Shown here piece by piece: positions 50,002 through 61,900 of a stretch of 64,000 nt of DNA (positions within the stretch are counted from its first letter, which is position 1; each line of letters begins with the position of its first letter). The notes beneath the pieces are model-generated. The model made no database searches. It was given only the letters and a program-made list of their open reading frames with translations, and was not told where the DNA came from. A program made the position numbers and the translations under genes. The stretch comes from Edolisoma coerulescens (lineage: Eukaryota > Chordata > Aves > Passeriformes > Campephagidae): positions 191,687-255,686 of the forward strand of contig VWZW01006253.1 in the NCBI GenBank assembly GCA_013397115.1. The letters are read 5' to 3'.

Positions 50002-51720
50002 CTCCTTATTTACAATTCCTGTGGTTACATATGCAAGTAGGGTCCTATTATGTTTTTTCGGTAGTGTGAATTAACCCCTTTTGTGCTGTGTTTAATCAGT
50101 ATTAGCTATATAGAATTATATATGTGTATTCTACTTCTTGATCAAAGAACGTAGTCGGGTATTGGTTTAGAAGCTGAAAGTGGCAGTGTTTAGGGTTTTC
50201 ACGGTTAATGGACTTGTCTACCAAACCTTGCAAAGATACAGCCAAAGGCTGTCTGAGGTTGCCGGCTAACTTTACTTTAATTGAGTAACTGCATTTTGAA
50301 TTATTTTGCTGTTATATTGGAGTCCTGTGCTCGGGAGCCAACTGTTTTTAATACCCATATCCATAGCCCAGTGGATTTCTGTGCTGTCATTGTGTGCTTA
50401 ATCCAGTAGCATGCTACTTAATAGGCTTAAGGGACGAGAAGTCTATCCAGGGCTGTTCACTGTAAGACTCTTACCTTGCTTGATTTCACGTGCGGATTCT
50501 GCAGCATGGCTTAACTCCATTCTCGGCTTTCCTTAGCTGCTAAGCGGCGGTGTGAAACGCTAGCGTTCAGGTTCCTGCACTTACAGAGTCACTCCATAAG
50601 CCGTAGTCTTTTGGATTCTTTGCAAGCTCCTCCTTGTTTGTTCTCATGTTCTGTCATCTTCCGTAAAAGTTAGCTTTGGGCCAAAGTTTAAAAGGAAAAT
50701 GCAAGACTGTGCGCTCTGGTGAGGTAAACGCATAACAGTGAAGATTTCAATACAAAGGTCTACACCTGCAAACAAACATTAGTCGTGAAATCCCTAACAA
50801 CCAAGTCACTGGATTTTCTCTGTCAGCGCCTGTGTCAGCTGCCAAAGAATAGATTAAAAACGAAGAAGTGCCCACATGCTGGCAGGGGCAGGCCAACTTT
50901 TGGCCAGCCAGATACTGCTAGATTGTAATATATAAGGTCGAATTTCGACCTGTGGTACACAGCTGTGCTGTGGCTCAGTCAGCAACCTCAGAACTCTTAA
51001 CAAACATGCACCTGTTTCACTGTGAATAGTGAATGTAAAGGAAGGAAAGGAAACAAATACAAAGCTTGTTCTATCACAGGTATGAGCTGCTATGATGCAT
51101 GAAGAACATTCCATGAAGTATGTTTTAAAATCTTGTTATATCTGAGAGGCTTTAGAAGCCGATGTAACTGTTTCAGGGCAACCGCGGTACAGACGTGGTC
51201 TCTGTGAGACTTCCACCTGACCCCAGTTTTAAGTGGTACGAATGTTGTGCATTTAATGTTTAAAGGACAGTCTGCAATAATAAAGTAAGTGGCCAACGTG
51301 GGTGCCCAGCAGTGCTGAGACCTGGCTGCTATATTGTAAGCTTTGGAAAACACAATTTATGCAACAGATGTCCAGATATGATTCTATTTATGGAAAAAGT
51401 TTATATGTGTTTTACAAATGGTTTTACCATCTTATATTAAAATGACCTTTTGACAGGTGTGCGCTGTTTTGTCTCCAGTGAGCACATACCATGCGGATTT
51501 TATATGTACATCAGTAGAGTGAATCCACTGGCACAGTGTGTGTATATGCCAGATGTGGTGAGATTTTATCTTATAAATGTGATCAGATTTAAAAAAAAAA
51601 AACTCCTGACAGAAAATGTAAGGAAACCAGCTGAATGTTTGAATTGATGACTGATGTTGTATGGTTTATGTTAAATGTTATATTCTTTTAATCAATGAAT
51701 AAAGCATTAAAAATTGATCG
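50002..51720 (+). other. FBXO33: FBXO33 3' UTR
   Basis: Runs from the stop codon to the cleavage region just after the AATAAA at 51698. An internal AATAAA at 51279-51284 could give a shorter form. AU-rich throughout; no repeat seen. Confidence 0.65.
51698..51703 (+). terminator. FBXO33: FBXO33 poly(A) signal AATAAA
   Basis: Canonical AATAAA in TCAATGAATAAAGCATT, 1.7 kb after the stop, followed about 20-30 bases later by a T/G-rich sequence (GTATAAAATACTTTATTGTT), the usual layout of a vertebrate cleavage site. Confidence 0.65.
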
Positions 51721-54700
51721 CTGTATAAAATACTTTATTGTTATCAGCATGAAGATTTTTAGAATTAAAATGCAACATCATTCATAAGACGTGTATAACT
51801 AGTAGCTCCCATTGTGTCTAGGTCAGCAGAAAAATCTAAAATAAGTCACACAGATTTTTTTTTTATTTAATTTGGCTGAATTTTGTCAACATATTTTGGG
51901 GTGGTGGAGGAATGGGAAGAATGCTTTACTAAAGATCAGACCAGTTAGCACAAACAGTATATTATTATATGACCTATTAGACTGATACAGTAAACTGTGG
52001 ATTGTAGAATAGACTATTTTTGAGAAATTACTGCATCAATTGCAATTGCTTAAATCAAAATCTAATGTGCTCAAGAAAAATGTGTAGTACTTCTTTGGTG
52101 TCCCACTATTAAATAGATTATGAATACCTGCAATGCTTCAGTTTGACGTTTTATCCGTACTCAGAGTACACAGCTGTGCCTTCTGAATGGAAACTGCAGA
52201 TGTCTGGTCAGCTGTTGGAGAGATGCTGTGCCCTGCAGTGGCTGACTGTGCTGTGAGGCTTGTCAGAGTGGCTGGTCAGTGTGTGCGTGCCAAGCACAGA
52301 CTTCATTCGAGCTTCTGAACTTCATGTTACCATAGCCCAAACTGCTGCCAAGCGTGAAAATTGCACTGCTTGTTCAAGCAGGTTCCTAGATCCTCCAGTT
52401 TTGGTAAGCAAGATAATTTGCCAGCATACTGAAGAGATGCCGTGGGTAATAAAGATAAGGTAAATACAGTTACAGCTTTTCATGTTCCAGAAAAATGAAA
52501 ATGTGGGATTTGTTGGTGCCTTTCAGGGCTCGGCCTCAGAAGGGAGGTTTATGTAGCAGTTAAATCTGGTGGTGATTGCTCAGCAGCATCTGAACCTGAA
52601 GTTTGGTCGTGAAGGGTACAAGATTTCAAGAAGTCACACAGAAAAAGCCAGAAACAAATAAAGCAAATTCTGCATCCTCTGGTTTAAACAGTTGCAGAAT
52701 GGTAATTTTATCTCTGCAAGCTACTGCATTTTATGGGTAACTGCCTTACTAAATGGAGTTGTGAAGTAACCTGTTTGCCTTTCTGTTATATAAACGTGTT
52801 TTTAATCTGTTTGGTCTAACCTATTTTCTGCTTTGTTTTAATTAACTTAATCTTGAAAGATAAGATGAGGAGCAGGAGAAGCAGCCCACTTGACTGCAGT
52901 AGAGAGATGTGCAGCCCTTTCCCTTGCTGCAGTTGCAGCCAGAGCTGGCTCTTATAAGTGGCTGTCCATTCTTAGTGCTCCAGGTCTGACTTTTTTCATA
53001 CACTCTGAAGTCTTCTCACTGGGTTTGGCTTGTGTTCAGGGAAGAAGTCAGTGGACTTAAACCAGATGGCTAGAATCTTTCTATTTTGGCGATTATAGGG
53101 TGTCCAGTAAAGCAGGAGTGTGTGGTGAAAGCCATACTTTGAGCAGTGTTGGAGAAATGCACCCCTGATTTTTCTCCTGTCTGAGGAATAGATAAAAGTG
53201 GGGTTTGTTGTCTGCCTGTATTTTCAGCAGTAATCTTTATTAGTGATACCAGGATGAAGGGATTCAAGACGAAGTGATCTGTAATCATTAGGAAATTAAG
53301 ATGGTCTTAATATTCTCTTGCATTTGGAGTGAAACCTTACAAACTATTGTGAGATTACTTTGACTTTGCATAATCCCAAAAGGAATTTTACTTTTCTTAT
53401 TTCTTTGTATTTCCTGAAGCGATGGCAATGTCAAGTTAGTCTTTTGCATTCTAGGTTCAGCTGCAGGAGCTTGGAACACAAGACTTCATCTGTCAGAACT
53501 GGGTTGCTTATTCTTTTGGGGGTGGGCAGAACAGGGACTTCCCCACACACACTTTTGTGTGACCTTTCTACATTTTACAGGTTTCCATCTACCTGCTTCC
53601 TATTGCATAAACCTGAGCTTGTTTCCAAATTTGCAAATAAAATTTTGGACTACTACTGCGGAGGGGGGAAAAGTGTCTGAAATGATGCCATTCTCTCTGT
53701 GGGATGATCCAATCCATGCTTTCCCTGCATTATCTTAGTCCAGCTGTCTTTTTCTTTTGCCTGCAGCTTTCGGTACCATTGTGGGCACAGAGTAGACTGT
53801 TTTGGTGGAGGAAGAATTTTTCAGAGTTAACTTAGAACAAATATTTAACGCACATGGAGAAAATACTGTGTTTGCTCAGAAAACATAGATACATTCATAA
53901 ATAGTTTTTTCAGCCTCTCAAGTGAGTTGGGCAAGGAAGGAAAAAGGTTTATGGCAGTGTTACCAGCCCAGGACTTCTGTGCTATCTCCTGGTTCTCTGT
54001 GCAGGGGCAAGGCTGTATTTGGCAGTTCTGGTTGTTCTAGGGCTGATGACAAGGGTTAAAACCCAGTAATTCCTTTGAGAATCCTTGTGAAGTCTCTCAG
54101 GCAAACTCATAGCCATCAACTAATTGGCTAAAAGTGATGTAACAGCCACTTTAAACTACATGGTTAATTTAAAATGGATGATGCTTTAAAATGTCTGTTG
54201 TCAGAATCTGTCATTGAATCGCTGGAGTACAAAGGCTTATCTAAATGCTTTGAGGGCTAAACTAGAAGCAAAAAGGATAAAGAAATTGTAGGAATGAGCC
54301 ATGGAAGAGTTCTACAGCTGAAAGAAGCCTGTGTGAGAATAATGGTAGGAGCAGGAGTACTGAGCTACAAGAGAAAACGCTCCCTTGACAGACTTGACCT
54401 AAGCAATTACAAAAGAAGTGGGCTGGAGTTTTTTTGGTAACTTCTAATTATGGGGTGTGGTGGCTGCATTTACATTGAAGCCTGGAACCGTGTGTTATGT
54501 GGGTGTGCAACTGGTGGTTGAACTGCTGCTGTGAGTCGGGGCTTGCTAAAACCCATTTGCTTCTTTATCTTAGAGGGTCCCCTGCCCTATGACTGCACAG
54601 AGTCCTTACATGGTTTCCAAGTTGAAGCCAAACTGTCAGAACAGCCCCCTGCTCCTAGCAGAAGTCTTTAGATTGTACAGTCGTCAGTAAAAGCAGAGCT

Positions 54701-55595
54701 TGGCTCTGTCCAGACCCAGCCTGGCACTGGCCAGCCCTGCCCTGGCTGCAGGTGGGGGCACTGTGCCAGCTGGGACAGCCACTCCTGCCAGGGAAGCACC
54801 ACACGGGAACTGTGCCTGAGGAGTGAAGGAGGTACCACACCAACTGCTTTTATAGACACAAACTTATTAATGCTGCAGTTTGCCACTTCCTTCTTGTACT
54901 TTTTAATTCTGCTTTTGTTCTGCCCAGCATTTTCCATATGCTACTGTTAAAATCTGAAGCCTAATAAACTGAATTCATGTTGAGACAGTAAAAAGACACC
55001 CCTCCTATTAGTTTGCTGCAGACATACATCTTCAAAGACAAAGGCTGGGCTGGGCTGGAGCATCTCCTAGCTATGACTCCTTCCTCCAAGGTCATAAAAC
55101 CCCCCTGTACACATCTTCAATAAACACTACTCCACTCCAGCTTTTGAAGAGTGATGGGAGAGTTGCTCAGCTTTTCTGCTGCCTCTTCCCCCTCAGTGTT
55201 GTGGCAGGAGAACTGCCATGTTGTAAAGCTTGAGAGCTGAAAGATCACCTACGAGGTCATTAACAGAGGGGACTGGAGTGGAGAAGCATTGTCATCCATC
55301 TTCACCTACTTCTATTATACCACATTACCAGTGACATTGCTTTCATTTTCTGTAGATTTTTATTAACCGTTTCCATTTGTTTTCACATCCTACTCATAAA
55401 GCAGGAAGCATCACTTGTGGCATGCAGAGAGCGTCCCTGTACAGCTCAACCAGGACAAAGCAGCTGGACTTTTACAATAAGGTTCACATGATTTAATTTT
55501 ATACACCTCTGAAGAGATTACTCAAGTTAGAAATACTTAATTTAAAATGACTATTGTACAGTGGAAATCACTTATTCACAATATTCATAGTTATT
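51721..55595. other. Intergenic region between the 3' ends of FBXO33 and MIA2
   Basis: About 3.9 kb, mostly AT-rich. A GC-richer patch at 54690-54840 (CTGGCACTGGCCAGCCCTGC and following) has a short minus-strand ORF but no known domain. No RNA gene or clear mobile element. Confidence 0.5.
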
Positions 55596-55601
55596 TAATT
55601 A

Positions 55602-55607
55602 TTTATT
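55602..55607 (-). terminator. MIA2: Candidate MIA2 poly(A) signal
   Basis: AATAAA on the minus strand, 150 bases beyond the MIA2 stop. A second minus-strand AATAAA lies near 55358. Confidence 0.5.
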
Positions 55608-55756
55608 TACAAAATACTATCCTGAGAATTTTCTCTATTAAGCTTCAATTTGAGCAAAGTAGTTTGTATAGACCTAAGTAACAATGGTTACTTAACTTAA
55701 GGAAAAATGCCAGTAGGAGAGCACAAAGCTGGTTCAGGACATTCCCCAAATGACTG

Positions 55757-55908
55757 TCAAGTCTCCTGCTGTGGTTCGGGTTGTTCTACAGCTGATGGAT
55801 TTGACTGAGATGGTTCAACTCTAGTTTCAGGAGGAGGTGGTGGAGGCAAAAATCCAGGTCGTTGAGGTGGATAGTGAGGATAAGGTCTCATTGGAAATGG
55901 GTTTCTTA
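55757..55908 (-). CDS. MIA2: MIA2 terminal exon and stop
   Basis: Acceptor ATTCTCTCACAG precedes 55908. Encodes RNPFPMRPYPHYPPQRPGFL, PPPPPETRVEPSQSNPSAVE and QPEPQQET, with TGA at 55759-55757. The last eight residues match the mammalian terminus almost exactly. Confidence 0.92.
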
Positions 55909-58900
55909 CTGTGAGAGAATCAGAGTAGTCCAGTTAATATCAATCACAACAGGAAACATACACCTGCTTCTCTTGCTGTCTTAATGCTCAGCTAGGCCTA
56001 TCTAACTAGGAGTCACATGTCAGGATTCAAAGAGACAGAAATGCGAGGAGGAAGAGGGCAAAACCATCACTTTTCTCAGTAGTTACCCACAACAGCCTCA
56101 AAGCAGCAGCCAGCCTCTGCCAGCTCCTTGGCTGCTGCTGCCAACATCCCCTTCAGTCTGCCACAGCAGCCCTTACCTGCCACACCTTACAGATGTTTTG
56201 GCAGATAAATGGCTTAGTTCTTCACATATAGAGAACAGCAGGAGTCAGAAAGAAGCCCTGCAGTCTGATACCGACCTCTTGCTCCAGTCATGCAAACTCG
56301 AAGGGAGAACAGTTGTTTTGGGACTGTCCCTTTGCAGGGCACCAGCACACCTCAGAGCCAGAGGATGACACTTTTAAGATTTATGTAAGATGCAACTTCA
56401 TAGGATGAAAAGGATTAAGGTAACCACCTACTTGCTCTCCTACCCCCCAAAAAGAATCCTTTAAATGCTGAACAGTACATTTAGGCATATTTTCCAGCCA
56501 AAGCTAGTATTTGTAAAAACATCAAGATGAGCTGATGTGAAAAAGGAAGTGCACAACACAATGAACCTTAATCAGAAAAGATGCTCCCTGTTAGCTGAAT
56601 TAAGAAGTAGTGTGTGCAAATATGTGCACGTCCACCCACTGTGGTAACTCACTGCCTGCACAAAGCTCTCACGTTCAGCAATTTGAAACAAATGCTGGCA
56701 AAAGCCACGTACTTGGCAGCGGAGGGCGCGGAGGCCCAAAGTCTCGTACTGGAAAGCATTCCCGTGGCCCGTACATGCCAGCAGGAGGGGGAGGAAAAGG
56801 AGGTCCTCGTCTCATGAAAGGTACTGGTGGTGCTCTAGGATCCACAGGCATCAACGGAGGTCTGACTGGAGGGAAGGGTGGGGGTGCAAACCCTGAAATG
56901 ACACCTTCACTTTCAGGTGCCAGCGACTGATCAGGGAGCGAGTTCTGCAACACAAGGAAACAAAGGGAAGTTAGAGGGGAAGGGAACATATCCAGTCACA
57001 TCCCCCTCCTGCTTTCACGTAGGTGTGACACTAGCTAAGGGCTAGTTCCAACTCTGCCTTAGCTGCAGCATAATCCTGAGCAAGGCTATGTGTGTGTACT
57101 GAGCATCCGCTTGACCATAGCTTAATCTTTTGGGATATAATCAATTTTCAACAGGGACTATATTAGTAACATATCAAAATTAATTCACAAGGCAGTAAGT
57201 GTTGTGATAAAAGTATACATATAATTTTATAATTTGCACTGCAGAGTGCAATATAATGTGACCAATGGACTACAGACAAATGTTTGTATGTTTTTTGCAG
57301 AAAATTAAAGCTTCTTTAAATCAAGCTTCTCTTTAGCTACTCACGCTGAAGTTGGAATGATCCTTCATCCCATCTGCACTTGGTTCTGTTCGTGGACTAT
57401 GTTCTGAAGATGTCTGTCCATCTGTATGTAAAAGTTAAAAAAATTATTCAGTGCTGATCTCTTTCTCTCCACTGATTTCAGTATTTTTTTCTGAAATCAG
57501 GATAGATACGCAACAAAACCAACAGCAAGTGGCAGTTCAGTTTTCCCCCTCCCTCTGACTAATAGTTCATTTCTTTGGTAAACCCCATGCTGGGAATGGT
57601 TGTGCCATGATAGGCTCTTGGCACAGACCTTGACACCAATCCTATCCAAGTATGACAAAAACCAATCCCCTCCTTGGCTGACAAATTTCAGGAAGACTTC
57701 CAGAACTACATCAGTTTTGGACAAGCAGTCAGGAAGGAAGAAAGGAAGGAAGAAAGGAAGAAAGAAAGGAAGGAAGGAAGGAAGGAAGAAAGAAAGGAAG
57801 AAAGAAAAAGAAAAAGAAAAAGAAAGAAAGAAAATCCTCTCATTTGCCTTACTTTTTAAATAAAGAGATAAATAGAAACTTCAGTGTTTTTACTTTTAAA
57901 CTTTGCTGGGAACAAGTATTTTCAATAACAACTGGAGGAAATTATTAAAGGGAATTGTCAGAGAGTAGAATTTGACTGGATATAAATATACTAAACATAC
58001 ACACTAAATACACTTTCTTTAAACAAACAGACAAACAACCCCCCAAACCTGGGATTTGAAATATATTGCTTTCTTATGCTTCAGCTTGAACAGAGATTAT
58101 ACTAAAAAACCCCAGACCAAAACAAGACTTCTAACTAGTGACTGAATTTTCATGTGTGTGTTGTATTTCTACTTGAAAACAAACAAAGCTTTTTTTCTCA
58201 ATGAACAGATTAGTCTTTTCAAAACTCTAAATTACTTGTCATTTCAAGCAGGCCCTGCCTCATTGATGATATTGTTACTTAATCTAAAACATTTCAACTC
58301 CTATGTCACACAGAGAATATTCATGCCTTGATATTTAGGTTGCATAACACTTTCCATTTCAGGTCCTTGTGAAGCTGCTCACAAACTCTGCCAACCTTTA
58401 ACTCTTTTTTCTGACAACAAGTTTCCTGCTCCAGGTACCTCCTCAAGTGAAAAGTTTTTATAGTTTGCCACCCCAGCTTAGGAAAATCCATATTATTTTG
58501 TTCACTTTAAATAACATTTTGATCATCTTCCTACGAAGTGTAACTTGTTCACTCTTAATGAGTGGGAGCCTTGATTTCAGTACTGTCAGATACTCTGCTG
58601 TTCTTAATTCAGATGTGCTGGATGGGCTGTTTATTGGTTGGTTGTTTTTTTTAATTGAAGGGGGTTTTTTACAAATATTCACCCAAGACTAGTGAAATTA
58701 TGTGTCTCTAAAAAGCAACATTCACACATGCTTAATGACCTGTAAACGCTGGCAACAAGGTAATCCAAAACCCTGTTTCACTTATGGCGGTTTTGAATCA
58801 CCCAAGAACTGAATACAACGTTCAAAAAAATAAATTAACTGTTGCTTGGCAGTGCCTGAAGGAAGGGGTAAAAAAGGATGCAGTAAGTGCAAAGACAGTG

Positions 58901-61900
58901 CACCTCTCCTGTCCTTCAGCCAGCAGCCAGGTGCTAGAAGAAAGGCCTCTGTGGAACACGAAGTATTAGAAAGCAGAAGTGATAGAAAGCAGAAGTGAAA
59001 TGGACAGAAGGCTTGGGAAAGAGAGAAAGTCAGGAGCTGCACAGGGAAGAACTGTCTTCCAGTAAAGAACAATTCACTTTGAAACCTGAACCTTCAACCT
59101 GAAACTACATTCAGCATTCCCGGTTCTCACACTGTGACACCAAGTAGCAAAGGTTCTCTCTTCTCTTGCCAGAAACGGTGCAAGGGAGATGGTAACTTCC
59201 TACTAATCCTGTCAGTAACTGAGTCCCGGGTGGTGAAGTTTCTGCTGGGAATTTAATGGTTTCACCTCGCTGATGAATCAGACACATGTGACTTACCAGG
59301 GCATTACATAAAGATGAAAAATGCTTAATAAGTATTAAGCTTTTAAGCTGTCAGTGATAAGGTCTCAGTGACCACAAGCTTCTGGCAGTTGCCAGGTGTC
59401 ACAAACCAAAATGGACGTAACTGGCCAATTCAAAACTAGTGGGTCAGTGAAAGGTGTGATTAAACTTCGGGCAAGTGCACTGTGAACTACAAAAAGCTGC
59501 CAATCTGGTCAACAGTTTGAAGGAAGAGGTCTCAGGACCTTCCACCTCTGTGCACCAAGCCAGTGGACACTTGAATGGTTGGCTGTTTCTGTTTCACTCT
59601 TTATGAGTCTAACCCTTTTTAACTTTACCAAATGTGGCACGGAAATGCAAGTATGGGTTTGTGATGTTTTAACGCTGTGATGAGCCTCATGGGAGGGACC
59701 AAAACAGACTCCAAACCACTTATGAGTGGTTAACCTACAGAATAGTGAGGGTGGACCAAAAAAATACCTCATAACTGCCATTCAGGGAATCCCACCCACC
59801 TGACAGCAGGGAGGGCTATTGCTCCAACAGGGAATGGCTGCAGCAAGGCCAGCAGGTGTTAAAATGTTTTCTATACCAATGAACCTCAGATCTGTGGTAG
59901 CTATAAACCTGTCCTCTTGCCACAGCTTACTGTGCACAGTCAGCTTACACTGAGATTTTCCATTTTAGAGTATTATCAAAGCAATTCCCACCTGTTTTAT
60001 CAAAAGACTGCACATTGTAAGTTCGTAGTTCTGCTGGTCCAGAAAGTCTTCCAGTATTTGGAGGATTAGGGAAAAATCTTTCTTGTCTTCGAGCAGGAAG
60101 AACTGGATCAGCGTAAGGCTCACCTAACATTGAAGAAACCACAAAACAGGTCTGTGAAGATTTATTCCCCCTGTTCCACATAATTTTAGACCAGAAAGAT
60201 TCTCTGGGTATCTTACACTCTTGTAAATATACAAAGTGCCTATTAATCAGGGTGAGCAAAAAATCTTAAATAACCCAAACAGAGGAATCCCACCAAGTAT
60301 ATCCAGTAGCTTATGTTTCTAAAGACCTGCAAAAGAGAAAGTTCACTGATTTTTGGTTTAACATACAGCAGAATTTTGAAAGTTATGACTGCCTAAGTTA
60401 TAAACAGTGGGGCCTTGAAACAAAGGTCCAGCCTAGCAAAGAAGATCAAAGACAAAATAAGGTACTGTATGTTTTAAGCCATTCTTAGGTAAGAATGCTG
60501 TTTTCCATTACATTTCATAGTGCTGTAATATGTTTCCACCGACTTGCTGGCATCAGATCTAGCAATCCATCATGTAGCTACAAGACAAACTGTATCTGTG
60601 AGATCCAAGTGCAAAGGTGGGCTAAGAACACCAAGGAAAGGCCAAGAAAAGAAGACTACCTCTCTGCAGTATCCTATCAACAGACCAGACCTGCCAAATG
60701 AGAAACTGCATCCTGAGAGGACTGTGAATTCTACCACCAGGCTTTCACACAGATCTGTATTGCTTGCTGCAGTAATAACTGAGGTACCTTAATCTGGGTA
60801 CGTTACCCAAATTTTTATTTTTTCTAAACTTGTAACATTTTTTCTTCTGTATTACAGGTATCCAGGAGGGCTGTCCATCCCCCCAAGTTTTTACTTGAGA
60901 AGTATCAGCAGAATCCTCTAACTCATCTCTGTATTCCCTGAGTGGTAATGTGCAATACAGATATTTAGCTGAAGAAGTGAGAGTGAAGACTGATTTTGCT
61001 GCTGTTAATCACTGAAGAGACAGTATCAACAAGAAAACATGTGCCAGACAGCATGAATGTACCATGGTACTCCTGTACTATTAATATAAATAGGGGTTTT
61101 TTTGTAGAACAGTATTTTTCAACATTACCTAGTTTATATTTAAATAAATTAAAACTTTTTACTTCTCAGATCTTTTATTAACTATCCAGCCCAGACAAGT
61201 CTTTTGATGCACTAAACACACTCCCAGTAAAATGATGAAACCAAACAGTTGATTGTCCCCTGGTAACACCAACATGTATTTAAAAGATACCAGAGAAGTG
61301 CAAGTGAACCACACTGTTCAAGAAGAGGAAAAAAACTACTATTAAAAAAACCCGTTCAGTTGCATGTGCAGGTCCAAGAAAACATTTAATACTTTTAAAC
61401 CCAAAATACTTAAATATATACACCGCAAGTCAGTAACTCCCCTTTTCCATGGATACAGTAGCTAAGCAGAGTTTTATACCTGGTGGAGGCAGAATTATCC
61501 TGCGATCTCTTTCCCAAGGAGGAGACAGGGACCCACTATCTGACGGTGGTCTGTGGGGGTCAGTCAATCTGTCAGAATTCAGCTCTCCTCTTTCACTACC
61601 GGCTTCGTACATGGCAGCTGGTCCTCTGGATCCTAATCGAAGAGATCAGGTAGTTATTCACCCTTGTATTTTAAATCCTCTACTATGGCTTTCCTCATTA
61701 AGTCTGGAAATAGTGAAACAAATCATGGAGTGCCAACACTGTTGAGACACAAGAGGCGCGCGGCTCCACAGGACTCTCCAGCTGTGTGCTGATGACCAGT
61801 TATGTCTACGAGAGGTGTTTAAAGGTGTGCAATGAAAAGGTCTTAGTTCAATAACACCACAACACAGAGGACCTGCAACGCTTTCTAAAAAACTAATAGT

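Larger units (their letters stand above)
57422..59991 (-). other. MIA2: MIA2 intron with purine microsatellite
   Basis: Contains the GGAA/GAAA tract at 57731-57834 and a 16-base tandem pair at 58967-58998. No exon recognised. Confidence 0.55.

Noticed and set aside
56610..56930. 106-residue Gly-rich plus-strand ORF
   Set aside because: Antisense of the MIA2 polyproline exon; Gly codons mirror Pro codons.
57600..57863. K/E/R-rich ORFs over the purine tract
   Set aside because: Products of a microsatellite, not genes.
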